Assembly (NCBI GenBank): GCA_964471435.1
Contig: CAYYGA010000001.1
Coordinates: forward strand, 124,001-188,000
Source of the DNA: Facklamia sp964471435
Lineage (GTDB): Bacteria; Bacillota; Bacilli; Lactobacillales; Aerococcaceae
Length of the DNA stretch: 64,000 bases
Direction: 5' to 3'
In this document: positions 52,112-60,536 of the stretch, piece after piece
Layout: each line of letters opens with the position of its first letter
Numbering within the stretch: the first letter of the stretch is position 1
The notes under the pieces: generated by a model
Database searches by the model: none
Seen by the model: only the letters and a program-made list of their open reading frames with translations
What the model was told of the DNA's origin: nothing
Program-made: the position numbers and the translations under genes

Positions 52112-52927
52112 TTAAATATTTCTGACCCAGGTAAAATGTAAGATGCAGGCTTCTTGATCAGTCGTTTCATTGTAAATCACTTGAAAAGACTCTAAACTTT
52201 CTAATGTTACCGCCTCTGGTTGTTCAGATGAGTCTTTTACCTTAATTACATTTGGCGGTAAAAAAGTTTCTACCATTACTTGATGATCAGGCAAAATCTC
52301 ACTTCCATATTTAATCGCTACTTTTTCCAGTGAAAAATTAGTCAAGATAGAAAGTGGCATTGCCCGAGCACCCCAACGGATGTAAACTAAATTATTTACG
52401 TGCTGATTTAAATCAATATCCTCAGGTGCTATTGTCTGAGAGTTTATAGAATAACTGCTCACATCTTCAGGCTGAATAATTTTTTCCCGTATTTGATAAT
52501 AGGAGCTATCAATTAAATTATGTTCTATTAATTTTTTTGCCGGAACACGGGCCATTTTACGCGTGGATAAATTAATGATGGTGTATTGAATTTGAAACTC
52601 CATCAGTAACTTGTTATCTGCTCTTATCCCAAACCACCGATCCACAAAAAAGCGATTGGCATTACTCACACGCGTTTCGATTTCAATTTCGGTTCCGATT
52701 GAAGGATAGTCGAATACGTGAAAATGATTTTGGGTGATGACCCAGGTTTCCTGAGGTTCAAGAAATGAAACAGCCAGCTGTTGACTAATATATTGATCAT
52801 GGTCACCGGAGGTTTGAATAACCATTTCTAATAGTTTAGGAAAATTAAAAATATTTTTGGTTAAATAAAAATCTTCATCTACTAAGAATTTATTAATATA
52901 GCTAATATTGACCATACTATTCGTCAT
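52112..52927 (-). CDS. Acyl-ACP thioesterase
   Basis: A 271-residue double hot-dog thioesterase that releases fatty acids from acyl carrier protein. The second domain has DIDLNQHVNNLVYIRWG, the conserved catalytic/structural N-H-V-N-N motif, and the first has the FHVFDYPSIGTEIEIETR strand pair. GAAGGAG precedes the ATG (MTNSMVNIS). Common in Lactobacillales, where it may adjust membrane lipid composition. Confidence 0.9.
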   Translation of the reverse strand: MTNSMVNISYINKFLVDEDFYLTKNIFNFPKLLEMVIQTSGDHDQYISQQLAVSFLEPQETWVITQNHFHVFDYPSIGTEIEIETRVSNANRFFVDRWFGIRADNKLLMEFQIQYTIINLSTRKMARVPAKKLIEHNLIDSSYYQIREKIIQPEDVSSYSINSQTIAPEDIDLNQHVNNLVYIRWGARAMPLSILTNFSLEKVAIKYGSEILPDHQVMVETFLPPNVIKVKDSSEQPEAVTLESLESFQVIYNETTDQEACILHFTWVRNI

Positions 52928-52971
52928 TCAATAACTCCTTCACTTTTAAACATATAATTATAAGTATACAA

Positions 52972-53000
52972 CAAAAATAGCCTATTTGTATAGGCTATTT
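52972..53000 (-). terminator. Terminator after the GlsB/YeaQ-like gene
   Basis: Perfect 10-bp stem AAATAGCCTA / TAGGCTATTT (52975-52984, 52991-53000), followed by TTTTGT on the minus strand. Confidence 0.78.
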
Positions 53001-53024
53001 CTAGTTTAAATATTTTATTAAAAG

Positions 53025-53279
53025 TTATCTTCGATTTGTCCCTGTAGATCTTAGTATTGCTGATACGATAGCGATTAAGATAATTGCACCAAGTAATGCT
53101 GGAAAAATAAAAATTCCGCCTAGTTCAGGACCAAATTGAAAGAACTGTCCACCTAACCAGGAACCTAGCATCCCCGCAATAATATTACCTATAATTCCAC
53201 CAGGAACATCTTTACCTAAAATTGCACCGGCTAACCATCCGATTACGCCACCTACAATTAACGTCCATAACCATCCCAT
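53025..53279 (-). CDS. GlsB/YeaQ/YmgE family membrane protein
   Basis: An 84-residue protein with three hydrophobic Gly-rich helices: WLWTLIVGGVIGWLAGAILG, GGIIGNIIAGMLGSWLGGQF and a C-terminal IFPALLGAIILIAIVSAIL. This matches the transglycosylase-associated/GlsB stress-response family. The open frame extends 36 codons upstream with no support; AGAGAGG lies eight bases before the ATG at 53279. It is apparently monocistronic. The family is often stress-induced, but its molecular role is unclear. Confidence 0.88.
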   Translation of the reverse strand: MGWLWTLIVGGVIGWLAGAILGKDVPGGIIGNIIAGMLGSWLGGQFFQFGPELGGIFIFPALLGAIILIAIVSAILRSTGTNRR

Positions 53280-53437
53280 AATAAGTACCTCTCTTTCAAA
53301 AAAATATTTTTTACTATATTTAAAGTATATTATAGACTCATGGTTTTTTCCAACAATATGCTCATAAGTGTAATTAAATTGATTCAACTACTCTTAAAGC
53401 TTTATCGTCGAATTATCAACCGTGTCTCAACTCATCC

Positions 53438-54010
53438 CTACTTGCGCTCTATCCATACACAAGGAAGTGTTTGACTGGCGGCGATAATGGCCTGATTTTT
53501 ACCATGGTTATCCCACGCCCGGTAAAAAAGTTTTCCGTCCTCATTATAACCGTAACCATATACCAGCACCCAGTGGTTGCCGTATTTACTGCCTAAAAAT
53601 TTCATTGTTCCTACGATAAGCGGTAAAGGACTTTCTTTTTTTAATTGACCTAATGCTTGGCTCTCACTTACTAAATGCCACTTAATTTGGTAAGAATCAT
53701 CCTCCGCAAAGAAATCTTGTAAAGCTTTAACAATATCCCAAATATAAGATCCTTTATACAAAGGGTTTTGGTCAATCCGCGGTTTAAATGCTGTGATTAA
53801 TTTATCCATATCCAGTACATACCCGCGATCATGCTTGATGGTATAATGGACAAGTACGGCTGCTGTATAAGTTCCGCAAAAGCCTGGTTTTTCTCTATTC
53901 ACATACTTACGGTAAGGGCGAATATTCTTAGGCGTAATTCCCTGCCACTCATTAGGTAATTCATGACTTTTATAAGTGTGCTGAAACTTAATTTTTTTCC
54001 TCTTTTTCAC
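53438..54010 (-). CDS. C39-like (papain-fold) peptidase-like protein
   Basis: A 190-residue protein with a plausible papain-like triad: Cys45 in PGFCGTYTAAVLVHY, His in GNHWVLVYGYGYNEDG (about residue 146) and Asp/Asn in RAWDNHGK. This matches the C39-like fold. It has a very basic N-terminus and no signal peptide or membrane segment, so it would be cytoplasmic or non-classically released. GTG start with GGAGG six bases upstream. No ABC exporter, bacteriocin or substrate gene is adjacent. Activity is inferred from motif spacing only. Confidence 0.65.
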   Translation of the reverse strand: MKKRKKIKFQHTYKSHELPNEWQGITPKNIRPYRKYVNREKPGFCGTYTAAVLVHYTIKHDRGYVLDMDKLITAFKPRIDQNPLYKGSYIWDIVKALQDFFAEDDSYQIKWHLVSESQALGQLKKESPLPLIVGTMKFLGSKYGNHWVLVYGYGYNEDGKLFYRAWDNHGKNQAIIAASQTLPCVWIERK

Positions 54011-54047
54011 TATCCGCCTCCTTCCTCTCTTAGCTTAAATTTACTCT

Positions 54048-54096
54048 AAAAAGACACCATGCTCAACAAAAATGCTTGTGAAGCTGGTGTCTTTTT
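54048..54096. terminator. Terminator after the DEAD-box helicase gene
   Basis: AAAAAGACACCA / TGGTGTCTTTTT, a 12-bp stem with T-runs on both sides, between the helicase stop and the C39-like gene. Serves the minus-strand helicase gene. Confidence 0.85.
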
Positions 54097-54198
54097 TTGA
54101 AAAATGAAAGTTTTTCTCAAATATGCAGGCCTTAAAAGCAAGACAGCTCCTGGCCGATTCTAATGGAAGACAGTCCCTATAATAGCTAACTTAGTAGA

Positions 54199-55455
54199 CT
54201 AAGATCGTTTCCTACCTTTATTTTTTTGCTTTTTCAGTCTTTTTTTATTCTTCTTTTTTGTTTTTGATGAAGGTGATCTTTCCGACTCACTACCTTTTTT
54301 TACTGATTTAAAATCAGTTGCTTTTGGTATTTCACTGACCAGCTGCCGCTTATAAATAAATCGCCATTCAGGTTGAAGCTTTAACTTTTTCAGTAAATCC
54401 ATTAAATCTCTGGATTCTTGCTGATTAACTAAAGATAGTACATAGCCTTCTTTTCCCATTCGTCCGGTACGGCCCGAGCGGTGTAGATAGACCTTAGGAT
54501 CCTCCACTCTATTATAATGGATAATATAAGGGACATCTGCTAAATCCAGCCCCCGTGCTGCTACATCAGTGGTCAACAAATACACTGCTTGTTTTTGTGA
54601 GAAAATTTGAATAGCCATCTTACGTTCTGTATTAGATAACTGACTGTGTAAGGTGACAACAGGGATATTATCGTACAGTAATTTAGCGGCAACCGATTCA
54701 AGCTCATTGACTTGCTCAAAGAAAACAATTGCCTGCATGTCATCAAACTGCCCCAAACGGCGTAACTGAGCTGCTTTGTCGCGATTCGTGCTCTCAATTA
54801 AAAAATGTTGGATCTGCTCTGGTACTTTTTCATCTCCTATTACTATCCATTGAGGCTGGATCGATTCGGATGTTTCTTTTTCAATCGCTGCTTTCAAATC
54901 GGATGATTGGGTTGCCGAAAACCAAGAGTAGGTAACATCTCTCATTAAACGCTTTTGGATTTCTTCTACTAAAGCTACTTGTTGACCTTGCGAGAGTAAA
55001 AGATAGTCAGCTTCATCAAAGACTACAGTGTCAACCTTATGCACTTTCAATTTAGCAGATTGATTCAATAACTCCAAGAAACGGCCCGGAGTAGCAACTA
55101 CAAGCTCAGGTTTCTCTTTTAATCTATCTACCTGACGCTTAATGTTAGCTCCCCCTATTAAGGTTTGGGAGGTAATCCCCAGACTCTCTGACCAGTCTTC
55201 TGCGACTCTTCCAATCTGTTGTGCCAGTTCTTGAGAAGGAGCAAAGACAAGCGCTTGAAGCTGTCCATTTGCTTTAAGACGCGTTAGAATTGGCAGTAAA
55301 TAAGCGAGTGTCTTACCACTTCCGGTGGGTGAAATTCCCACTACTGCCTCCTTATTTAACATCAAATCAAAAGTTTTCATTTGAATAGCCGTAGGCTGAT
55401 TAAAATTGCTGGCTTCCCATTTTTCTTTTAACGCTGGTGATAATTTGTTTAGCAT
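54199..55455 (-). CDS. DEAD-box RNA helicase
   Basis: A 418-residue ATP-dependent RNA helicase. Q-motif FNQPTAIQ, motif I GISPTGSGKT, Ia PSQELAQQI, Ib ATPGR, II VFDEADYLL, III SATQS, V ARGLD and VI HRSGRTGRMG are all present. The basic C-terminal tail (KKNKKRLKKQKNKGRKRS) probably binds RNA. The ATG at 55455 follows GGAG closely; an alternative ATG seven codons upstream (55476) is possible. Probably of the CshB/YfmL group acting in ribosome assembly or cold adaptation; the exact paralogue is uncertain. Confidence 0.92.
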   Translation of the reverse strand: MLNKLSPALKEKWEASNFNQPTAIQMKTFDLMLNKEAVVGISPTGSGKTLAYLLPILTRLKANGQLQALVFAPSQELAQQIGRVAEDWSESLGITSQTLIGGANIKRQVDRLKEKPELVVATPGRFLELLNQSAKLKVHKVDTVVFDEADYLLLSQGQQVALVEEIQKRLMRDVTYSWFSATQSSDLKAAIEKETSESIQPQWIVIGDEKVPEQIQHFLIESTNRDKAAQLRRLGQFDDMQAIVFFEQVNELESVAAKLLYDNIPVVTLHSQLSNTERKMAIQIFSQKQAVYLLTTDVAARGLDLADVPYIIHYNRVEDPKVYLHRSGRTGRMGKEGYVLSLVNQQESRDLMDLLKKLKLQPEWRFIYKRQLVSEIPKATDFKSVKKGSESERSPSSKTKKKNKKRLKKQKNKGRKRS

Positions 55456-55514
55456 AGTATCTCCTAATTTCTTCATTATATTCTTTCATGTGACTTATCG
55501 GTTACAGAAAAGAA

Positions 55515-55549
55515 TAACGGTTGAAAATCTTAGTGACTTTCAGCCGTTA
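55515..55549 (-). terminator. Terminator after the Gfo/Idh/MocA gene
   Basis: TAACGGTTGAAA / TTTCAGCCGTTA stem with one G-U and an 11-base loop, followed by TTCTTTTC on the minus strand. The plus strand also carries a T-run. Confidence 0.78.
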
Positions 55550-55574
55550 ATTTTTTCCCTGTCTAAAACCTCGA

Positions 55575-56585
55575 TTAAAATAATTTAGCTGATTGACGTA
55601 ACAACTCCATCGTTTGAGTTACTTGAAGGCTTAATTGGCGCCATGATTCGTAACGAACTTCATTATGAATATTATCTTTATTTTCGATAATTTCGGCAAA
55701 ATTCAACAATTCATCATACATCGGATTTGCAGGTTTGTAATCAATGATTTGACTGACTTCTCCCTCACGATTCACTAACTGAGCATCTGTTATACGGGAG
55801 ATATCTTTGATAATAAAAGTTTCATCTCCAATGTATATTTCTGAAGGCATCTGAGAATAGACGGCTTTTGAAATAACAATCGTAATTTGAGTTTTTGCAT
55901 ATTGAAGAATGATGGTTCCAAACAAATCAATTTGTTCCCCGTCATCGACAGCATGATACCGCACAGACTTAGGCATGCCAAACAAATCTAAAGCGATATA
56001 GAGTGGATAAACACCTAAATCCATCAAAGTTCCTCCTTGATACTCAGCGTTAAAAACATTGGGCACCGGCCACTTGTTTTCTTTCGCTTCCAGATAAGTA
56101 TCATAACGCGAAGAGTATTGACAGAAGTTAAAATTAGCTCCCAACAACGGATATTCTGTTTCCTCGATTTTTTTCAATATAAGTTGACGCAGCCGTTTGT
56201 AATTTCGATTATGATAATGCATAGCGCCTTCGAATATATAAACCTTTTTTTGATCTGCTAAAGTAAAAAGTTCACGCCATTCCCGGGTTGTTGCAACAAT
56301 TGGCTTTTCAACAATTACATGCTTGCCGGCGGCTACTGCCATTTTTGCCTGGGTATAATGTAAGGAGTTTGGACTTGCGATATATATAAGATCGATTGCG
56401 GGATCATATAATATATTATTTAATTCTTCTGTATAGTAATCAGCTTGAAAAGTATCTGCTATTTTTTTGGCTGTATTACTGTGGCGGGAGTACACAGCTT
56501 TCAATTGATAACGCTGGGTCAATCGTGCTGCTTCAATCATTTGTTCGGTAATCCAAGAAGTACCAATGGTTGCAAATTTAAGCAT
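55575..56585 (-). CDS. Gfo/Idh/MocA family oxidoreductase
   Basis: A 336-residue NAD(P)-dependent dehydrogenase. The N-terminal Rossmann domain begins FATIGTSWITEQMIEAARL, with YIASPNSLHYTQAKMAVAAG and the signature GKHVIVEKPIV. The C-terminal alpha/beta domain starts at about residue 120. This branch resembles the roughly 330-residue YdgJ/YulF-like proteins; the sugar substrate is unknown. Monocistronic, with a terminator downstream. Confidence 0.9.
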   Translation of the reverse strand: MLKFATIGTSWITEQMIEAARLTQRYQLKAVYSRHSNTAKKIADTFQADYYTEELNNILYDPAIDLIYIASPNSLHYTQAKMAVAAGKHVIVEKPIVATTREWRELFTLADQKKVYIFEGAMHYHNRNYKRLRQLILKKIEETEYPLLGANFNFCQYSSRYDTYLEAKENKWPVPNVFNAEYQGGTLMDLGVYPLYIALDLFGMPKSVRYHAVDDGEQIDLFGTIILQYAKTQITIVISKAVYSQMPSEIYIGDETFIIKDISRITDAQLVNREGEVSQIIDYKPANPMYDELLNFAEIIENKDNIHNEVRYESWRQLSLQVTQTMELLRQSAKLF

Positions 56586-56776
56586 CCTTATCTTTCCTTT
56601 CCCACTCCTATGTTAATATTTATATTTTGTGGAATTATCCTATAGTTTGAACTAAGTGAGTACGGGCGGTAATATGCCGCCGGTGGTGTTGGAATTTTGC
56701 TTCCACTTCCTCTTATAACTACCTTTAGTATAACACAGGCCGTAAGCAATAAGCACTAATAAGCTGAGATAAAACA

Positions 56777-56785
56777 TGCTATAAT
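56777..56785 (+). promoter_or_regulatory. Extended -10 promoter upstream of the 56816 gene and uvrC
   Basis: TGCTATAAT, an exact -10 with TG extension, 31 bases upstream of the ATG. No -35. Confidence 0.55.
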
Positions 56786-56815
56786 AGCTCTATATAAAGC
56801 TTAAGGAGGAAGTCA

Positions 56816-57226
56816 ATGGAAGATAAATTCCAGTTCAAAGGCAGAGTCACCTACCAAAAAATAGTTAAAGCCCAAGATCCTACATTAGTATTATTTAAAT
56901 TAAAGTTAATTGATCATGACCACTATAATTCAATGCCCACCAGCCCGACCTCTAGTGACTTTCATTCTCAACTCATTGAGGATTCTAAAGCTGTTCAAAA
57001 AGACTTATCCTCTAAAATTGATTCTTCCAAAGAATTCTCAGCACTCATTGCCCGGAAGCCGTTGACTTTCTTGTTAGAAGTAAGCATTGATGATATAATA
57101 ATAATTTATGGACACTTTAATCACAAAGAACAGTTTATAACAGAGAAATACTTGGTAGTGAACAAACAAAAGCCTGCAGCTACTCCGCCCCATTTAACTT
57201 ATCCCACAAAAAAAGATAAACACTGA
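56816..57226 (+). CDS. Protein of unknown function, possible OB-fold, upstream of uvrC
   Basis: A 136-residue protein I do not recognise. An N-terminal beta strand pair (FQFKGRVTYQKIVKAQDPT, VLFKLKLID) and a later DIIIIYGHFNHKEQFITEKYLVV stretch recall OB-fold single-strand-binding proteins, with a low-complexity Ser-rich insert between. The C-terminus is Pro/Lys-rich. It lies 37 bases before uvrC, with a strong AAGGAGG, so the two are probably co-transcribed. A role in DNA repair is a guess based on position and fold impression. Confidence 0.6.
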   Translation: MEDKFQFKGRVTYQKIVKAQDPTLVLFKLKLIDHDHYNSMPTSPTSSDFHSQLIEDSKAVQKDLSSKIDSSKEFSALIARKPLTFLLEVSIDDIIIIYGHFNHKEQFITEKYLVVNKQKPAATPPHLTYPTKKDKH

Positions 57227-57263
57227 TAAATAATTTTACTGAAAATAGAAAGGAGTTACTGGA

Positions 57264-59240
57264 TTGAAAGAAAATCATTCTAAGCATCCAAATAAAAAGG
57301 AGTCCGTGCAAAATGAAGTAGATTCTAACCAGCAAAAGGATAACATTCTGTCAAAAAGAATTAAATCTTTTGAAAAAAATGTGAATGAACATAAGCAGCT
57401 TGAGTCTTTAAGAACAGACTCCTCCTCTATTTCCTCAGCTGATGAAAGTCCTGAAGAGATACGTGCGAGAATTGAAGATAAGCTGGCACTGCTTCCTGAT
57501 GATCCCGGCTGCTATTTAATGAAAAATAAAGCTGGTGAGATTATCTATGTAGGAAAGGCCAAAAATCTTAAAAACCGGGTACGTTCTTATTTCAGAGGTG
57601 CTCATGATTTAAAAACCACTAAGTTAGTATCTGAAATAAATCACTTTGAAACGATTATCACTAACAGCGATAAAGAAGCCTTGATATTAGAAATTAATCT
57701 GATTCAAGAGTATAAACCGCAATATAACATTCGACTTAAAGATGGGACAATGTATCCCTTTTTAAAAATTACCAACGAAGCGGATCCTCAACTCATTATT
57801 ACTAATCAAGTAAAAAAAGACGGTGGCCATTACTTTGGCCCATTTCCTAATGTTCTGGCTGCCACCAGCACCCAGCAGCTGCTTCACCGGGTATACCCTT
57901 TAAGACGGTGTGGTAAAAATGAAAAACGTGCTTGCTTTTATTACCATTTAGGTCAGTGTATCGGTTGTTGTGATCATGAAATTTCTGCTGAAACTTATCA
58001 AAAACAAATTGCCAATATTAAGCGGTTCTTCAATGGGGACGTTAATTCAATAAAAAATGAATTAAAAAGTAAAATGGCGAAAGCTTCAGAAAAGCTGGAA
58101 TTTGAACAAGCAGCTGATTACCGTGACCAAATTGACTATATAGAAACAACGGTTGAAAGACAAAGCATTATGAGTCAAGACTATGACAATATGGACGTCT
58201 TTAATTATACTTATGACCGCGGATGGTTGTCCATTCAAGTCTTTTTACTGCGTCAAGGCTCAATTTTAAAGCGGAAAGCAGCTCTCTACCCCACTTACGG
58301 TGAGCGCGATCCAGAAGAAGAAGTAACAACTTATATTGCACGTTTTTATAAAGAACAAACTCATATTATGCCGCGCGCTATTTTAGTGCCTTCAGATGTA
58401 GACCATAAAGTACTGGAAGAGATTTTTAATATTCCTGTCCAAACTCCGTTAAGAGGAAAAAAGCGTAGTTTACTGGAATTATGTGAAAAAAACGCAAAAA
58501 TTTCCCTCGATGAAAAGTTCCGGCTGATTGAAATGAATACCCGCAAAACTCTAGGAGCTGTAGAAGAATTAGCGAATTTACTCAATATTCCTCAAGCCAG
58601 CTATATTGAAGCATTTGACCACTCTAACATTCAAGGATCTAATTCAGTCTCTGGGATGGTGGTCTACCGTGACGGTAAACCAGATCGTAAAGGATACCGT
58701 AAATATAAAATTAAAACTGTCAAAGGTAGTAATGAATTTGCTCACACACAAGAAGTCATCCGCCGACGTTATACACGTCTTTTAAGAGAAGAAAAACCTT
58801 TACCGGACTTAATTTTGATGGACGGGGGCATTATACAAGTCAGAGCAGCCCGGGATGTCATCGAAAATGAACTGGGCTTAGCTATTCCTGTAGCAGGAAT
58901 GGTAAAAGATGACCGTCACAAAACGGCCTCACTCTTAGACGGTTTTACGGAAAAAATTGTTGAAGTGGACCCGCGTTCCCAGGCTTTTCATTTTGTTCAG
59001 CGTGTCCAGGAAGAAGTGCATCGATTTGCTATTTCTTATCACCGACAAGTGCGTTCAAAGAGTCAATTTGGTTCGCGCTTAGATCAAATTGAAGGAGTAG
59101 GACCTGCCACCCGGACAAAATTATTAAAACATTTTAAATCACTTAAAAAAATTAAAGATGCCGATGTCGATGAACTTAGACGTATTGGAGTCACACGCCC
59201 AGTGGCCAAAAGAATTTTAGAAGAATTAAATACTGATTAA
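57264..59240 (+). CDS. uvrC: UvrABC system protein C with N-terminal extension
   Basis: A 658-residue nucleotide-excision-repair endonuclease. The GIY-YIG nuclease starts at LALLPDDPGCYLMK with the IIYVGKAKNLKNRV signature (about residues 75-112). The UVR domain KLEFEQAADYRDQIDYIE binds UvrB; an RNase H-like nuclease and a C-terminal double helix-hairpin-helix (IEGVGPATRTKLLKHF) follow. Most UvrC proteins start directly at the GIY-YIG domain and have about 600 residues. Here about 70 charged, low-complexity residues precede it. The TTG start has a correctly spaced AAAGGAG, so the extension seems real. Confidence 0.95.
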   Translation: MKENHSKHPNKKESVQNEVDSNQQKDNILSKRIKSFEKNVNEHKQLESLRTDSSSISSADESPEEIRARIEDKLALLPDDPGCYLMKNKAGEIIYVGKAKNLKNRVRSYFRGAHDLKTTKLVSEINHFETIITNSDKEALILEINLIQEYKPQYNIRLKDGTMYPFLKITNEADPQLIITNQVKKDGGHYFGPFPNVLAATSTQQLLHRVYPLRRCGKNEKRACFYYHLGQCIGCCDHEISAETYQKQIANIKRFFNGDVNSIKNELKSKMAKASEKLEFEQAADYRDQIDYIETTVERQSIMSQDYDNMDVFNYTYDRGWLSIQVFLLRQGSILKRKAALYPTYGERDPEEEVTTYIARFYKEQTHIMPRAILVPSDVDHKVLEEIFNIPVQTPLRGKKRSLLELCEKNAKISLDEKFRLIEMNTRKTLGAVEELANLLNIPQASYIEAFDHSNIQGSNSVSGMVVYRDGKPDRKGYRKYKIKTVKGSNEFAHTQEVIRRRYTRLLREEKPLPDLILMDGGIIQVRAARDVIENELGLAIPVAGMVKDDRHKTASLLDGFTEKIVEVDPRSQAFHFVQRVQEEVHRFAISYHRQVRSKSQFGSRLDQIEGVGPATRTKLLKHFKSLKKIKDADVDELRRIGVTRPVAKRILEELNTD

Positions 59241-59263
59241 GCTATAACTATTAATATAAATTA

Positions 59264-59326
59264 AAAAGAGCATTAGGAGAGAACTTTCTTAAGGTAGTTT
59301 GTTCTCTATACCTAATGCTCTTTTAA
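59264..59326. terminator. Bidirectional terminator between uvrC and the YitT-family gene
   Basis: AAAAAGAGCATTAGG / CCTAATGCTCTTTT outer stem with an inner GAGAAC/GTTCTC pair, between convergent genes. Confidence 0.85.
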
Positions 59327-59419
59327 TTCTATCTTTAAACTGGACTGGCTTCAAAAGGTATGTAAGCAAATCGGGCCAATTTCAGCTGCTGCTTTGTTGG
59401 GTATGAACCCATTCCAACT

Positions 59420-60313
59420 CTATGCTTCTTCTAAATCTTCAACATTCGGGACATCTACTTCATAAGGCATTTGTTCAAACTCTCGTACAAAAGTAAACCC
59501 TTCACCATGAACCTGCTGTACTTCGTTGATTGTTAAGAAAGCTTCCGGATCATGACGTTGAACAATCTTTTGAACAGCAATCAACTGCCTTTGATTCACA
59601 ACAGTATACAAGATTTCTCTTTCTGTCTTAGAGTAATACCCATACCCTCTAAGTACGGTGACTCCGCGGTCTATTACCGTGGTGATGTCTTCTGCAATGT
59701 CTTGGTATTTATCCGATATGATGTAGACTGCCTTTTTCGGATTGAAACCTACTACAATAAAGTTTAAAGTAACTGAACTTAAATAAATAGCTATCATTGT
59801 GATAATTCCATTTTCTAAACCGATAAGGATAGTGTTAGCCAGGACAATGAGTATATCTACTAAAAGTAAGGCAACCGAGATCGATACACCGGTAAATTTA
59901 TTGATAATAAGGGCGATAATATCCGTTCCTCCTGTTGAACCGTCTCCTCGTAAAACTATCCCCAGCCCTACACCCATAAGCAGGCCTCTTGCAATAGCAG
60001 CGACAATTTTATTTTCAGGAATAAATGCAGGTGGAAAAACATTCCCTAAAAAGAAGGAAAGAACACTAATAGATAAAATTGTATAAATAATGGTCGATTT
60101 ATCTAAAAAACGCCACCCTAATATTAATATAAATATGTTAAGTATTAATGAAGTTGTCGGGATATTTAACCCGATAGTATAGTATAAAAACAAAGTTACT
60201 CCGGTTATTCCGCCATCCGCCAGATTATTAGGTATAGTAATCCAATTAATTGCCAGGGCCACTAAAAAAGTTCCTAATATCACTAGAATTATTGATCGAA
60301 TCGTACGTTTCAT
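59420..60313 (-). CDS. YitT family membrane protein
   Basis: A 297-residue protein: five or six membrane helices (residues about 8-190), then a cytoplasmic DUF2179 domain (about 205-285, including GVTVLRGYGYYSKTEREILYTVV). The GDGSTGGTDIIALIINKFTG motif is a family hallmark. AAAGGAGG precedes the ATG. Function of the family is not established; transport or regulatory roles have been suggested. Monocistronic. Confidence 0.9.
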   Translation of the reverse strand: MKRTIRSIILVILGTFLVALAINWITIPNNLADGGITGVTLFLYYTIGLNIPTTSLILNIFILILGWRFLDKSTIIYTILSISVLSFFLGNVFPPAFIPENKIVAAIARGLLMGVGLGIVLRGDGSTGGTDIIALIINKFTGVSISVALLLVDILIVLANTILIGLENGIITMIAIYLSSVTLNFIVVGFNPKKAVYIISDKYQDIAEDITTVIDRGVTVLRGYGYYSKTEREILYTVVNQRQLIAVQKIVQRHDPEAFLTINEVQQVHGEGFTFVREFEQMPYEVDVPNVEDLEEA

Positions 60314-60536
60314 ATAATTTTTGCCTCCTTTGATGTCTTTATCATTATAACATTGGACTATGCAAGTATTAAGGGTGTGTCATTAGATTTTTTAAGTCTC
60401 ATTATTATTTAATTTTGGAGCCAAAAAAGCTAATATCCCTAAGTGTTTTCCTTTGTCTGCTTTACAATAAAAGCAAGACAGGTACTCCTTTCTTAAAGAT
60501 ACTAGCTTTTTTAATTAAAAATACGAATCTTCAATT

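Noticed and set aside
53280..53387. Thirty-six extra N-terminal codons of the GlsB/YeaQ-like protein
   Set aside because: The extension is hydrophilic, unlike the family, and the ribosome site AGAGAGG favours the ATG at 53279.
60454..60480. Hairpin TGTCTGCTTT / AAAGC-A-AGACA downstream of gatB as a terminator
   Set aside because: It has a bulge and no T-run on the minus strand; too weak to call the end of camS-gatCAB.
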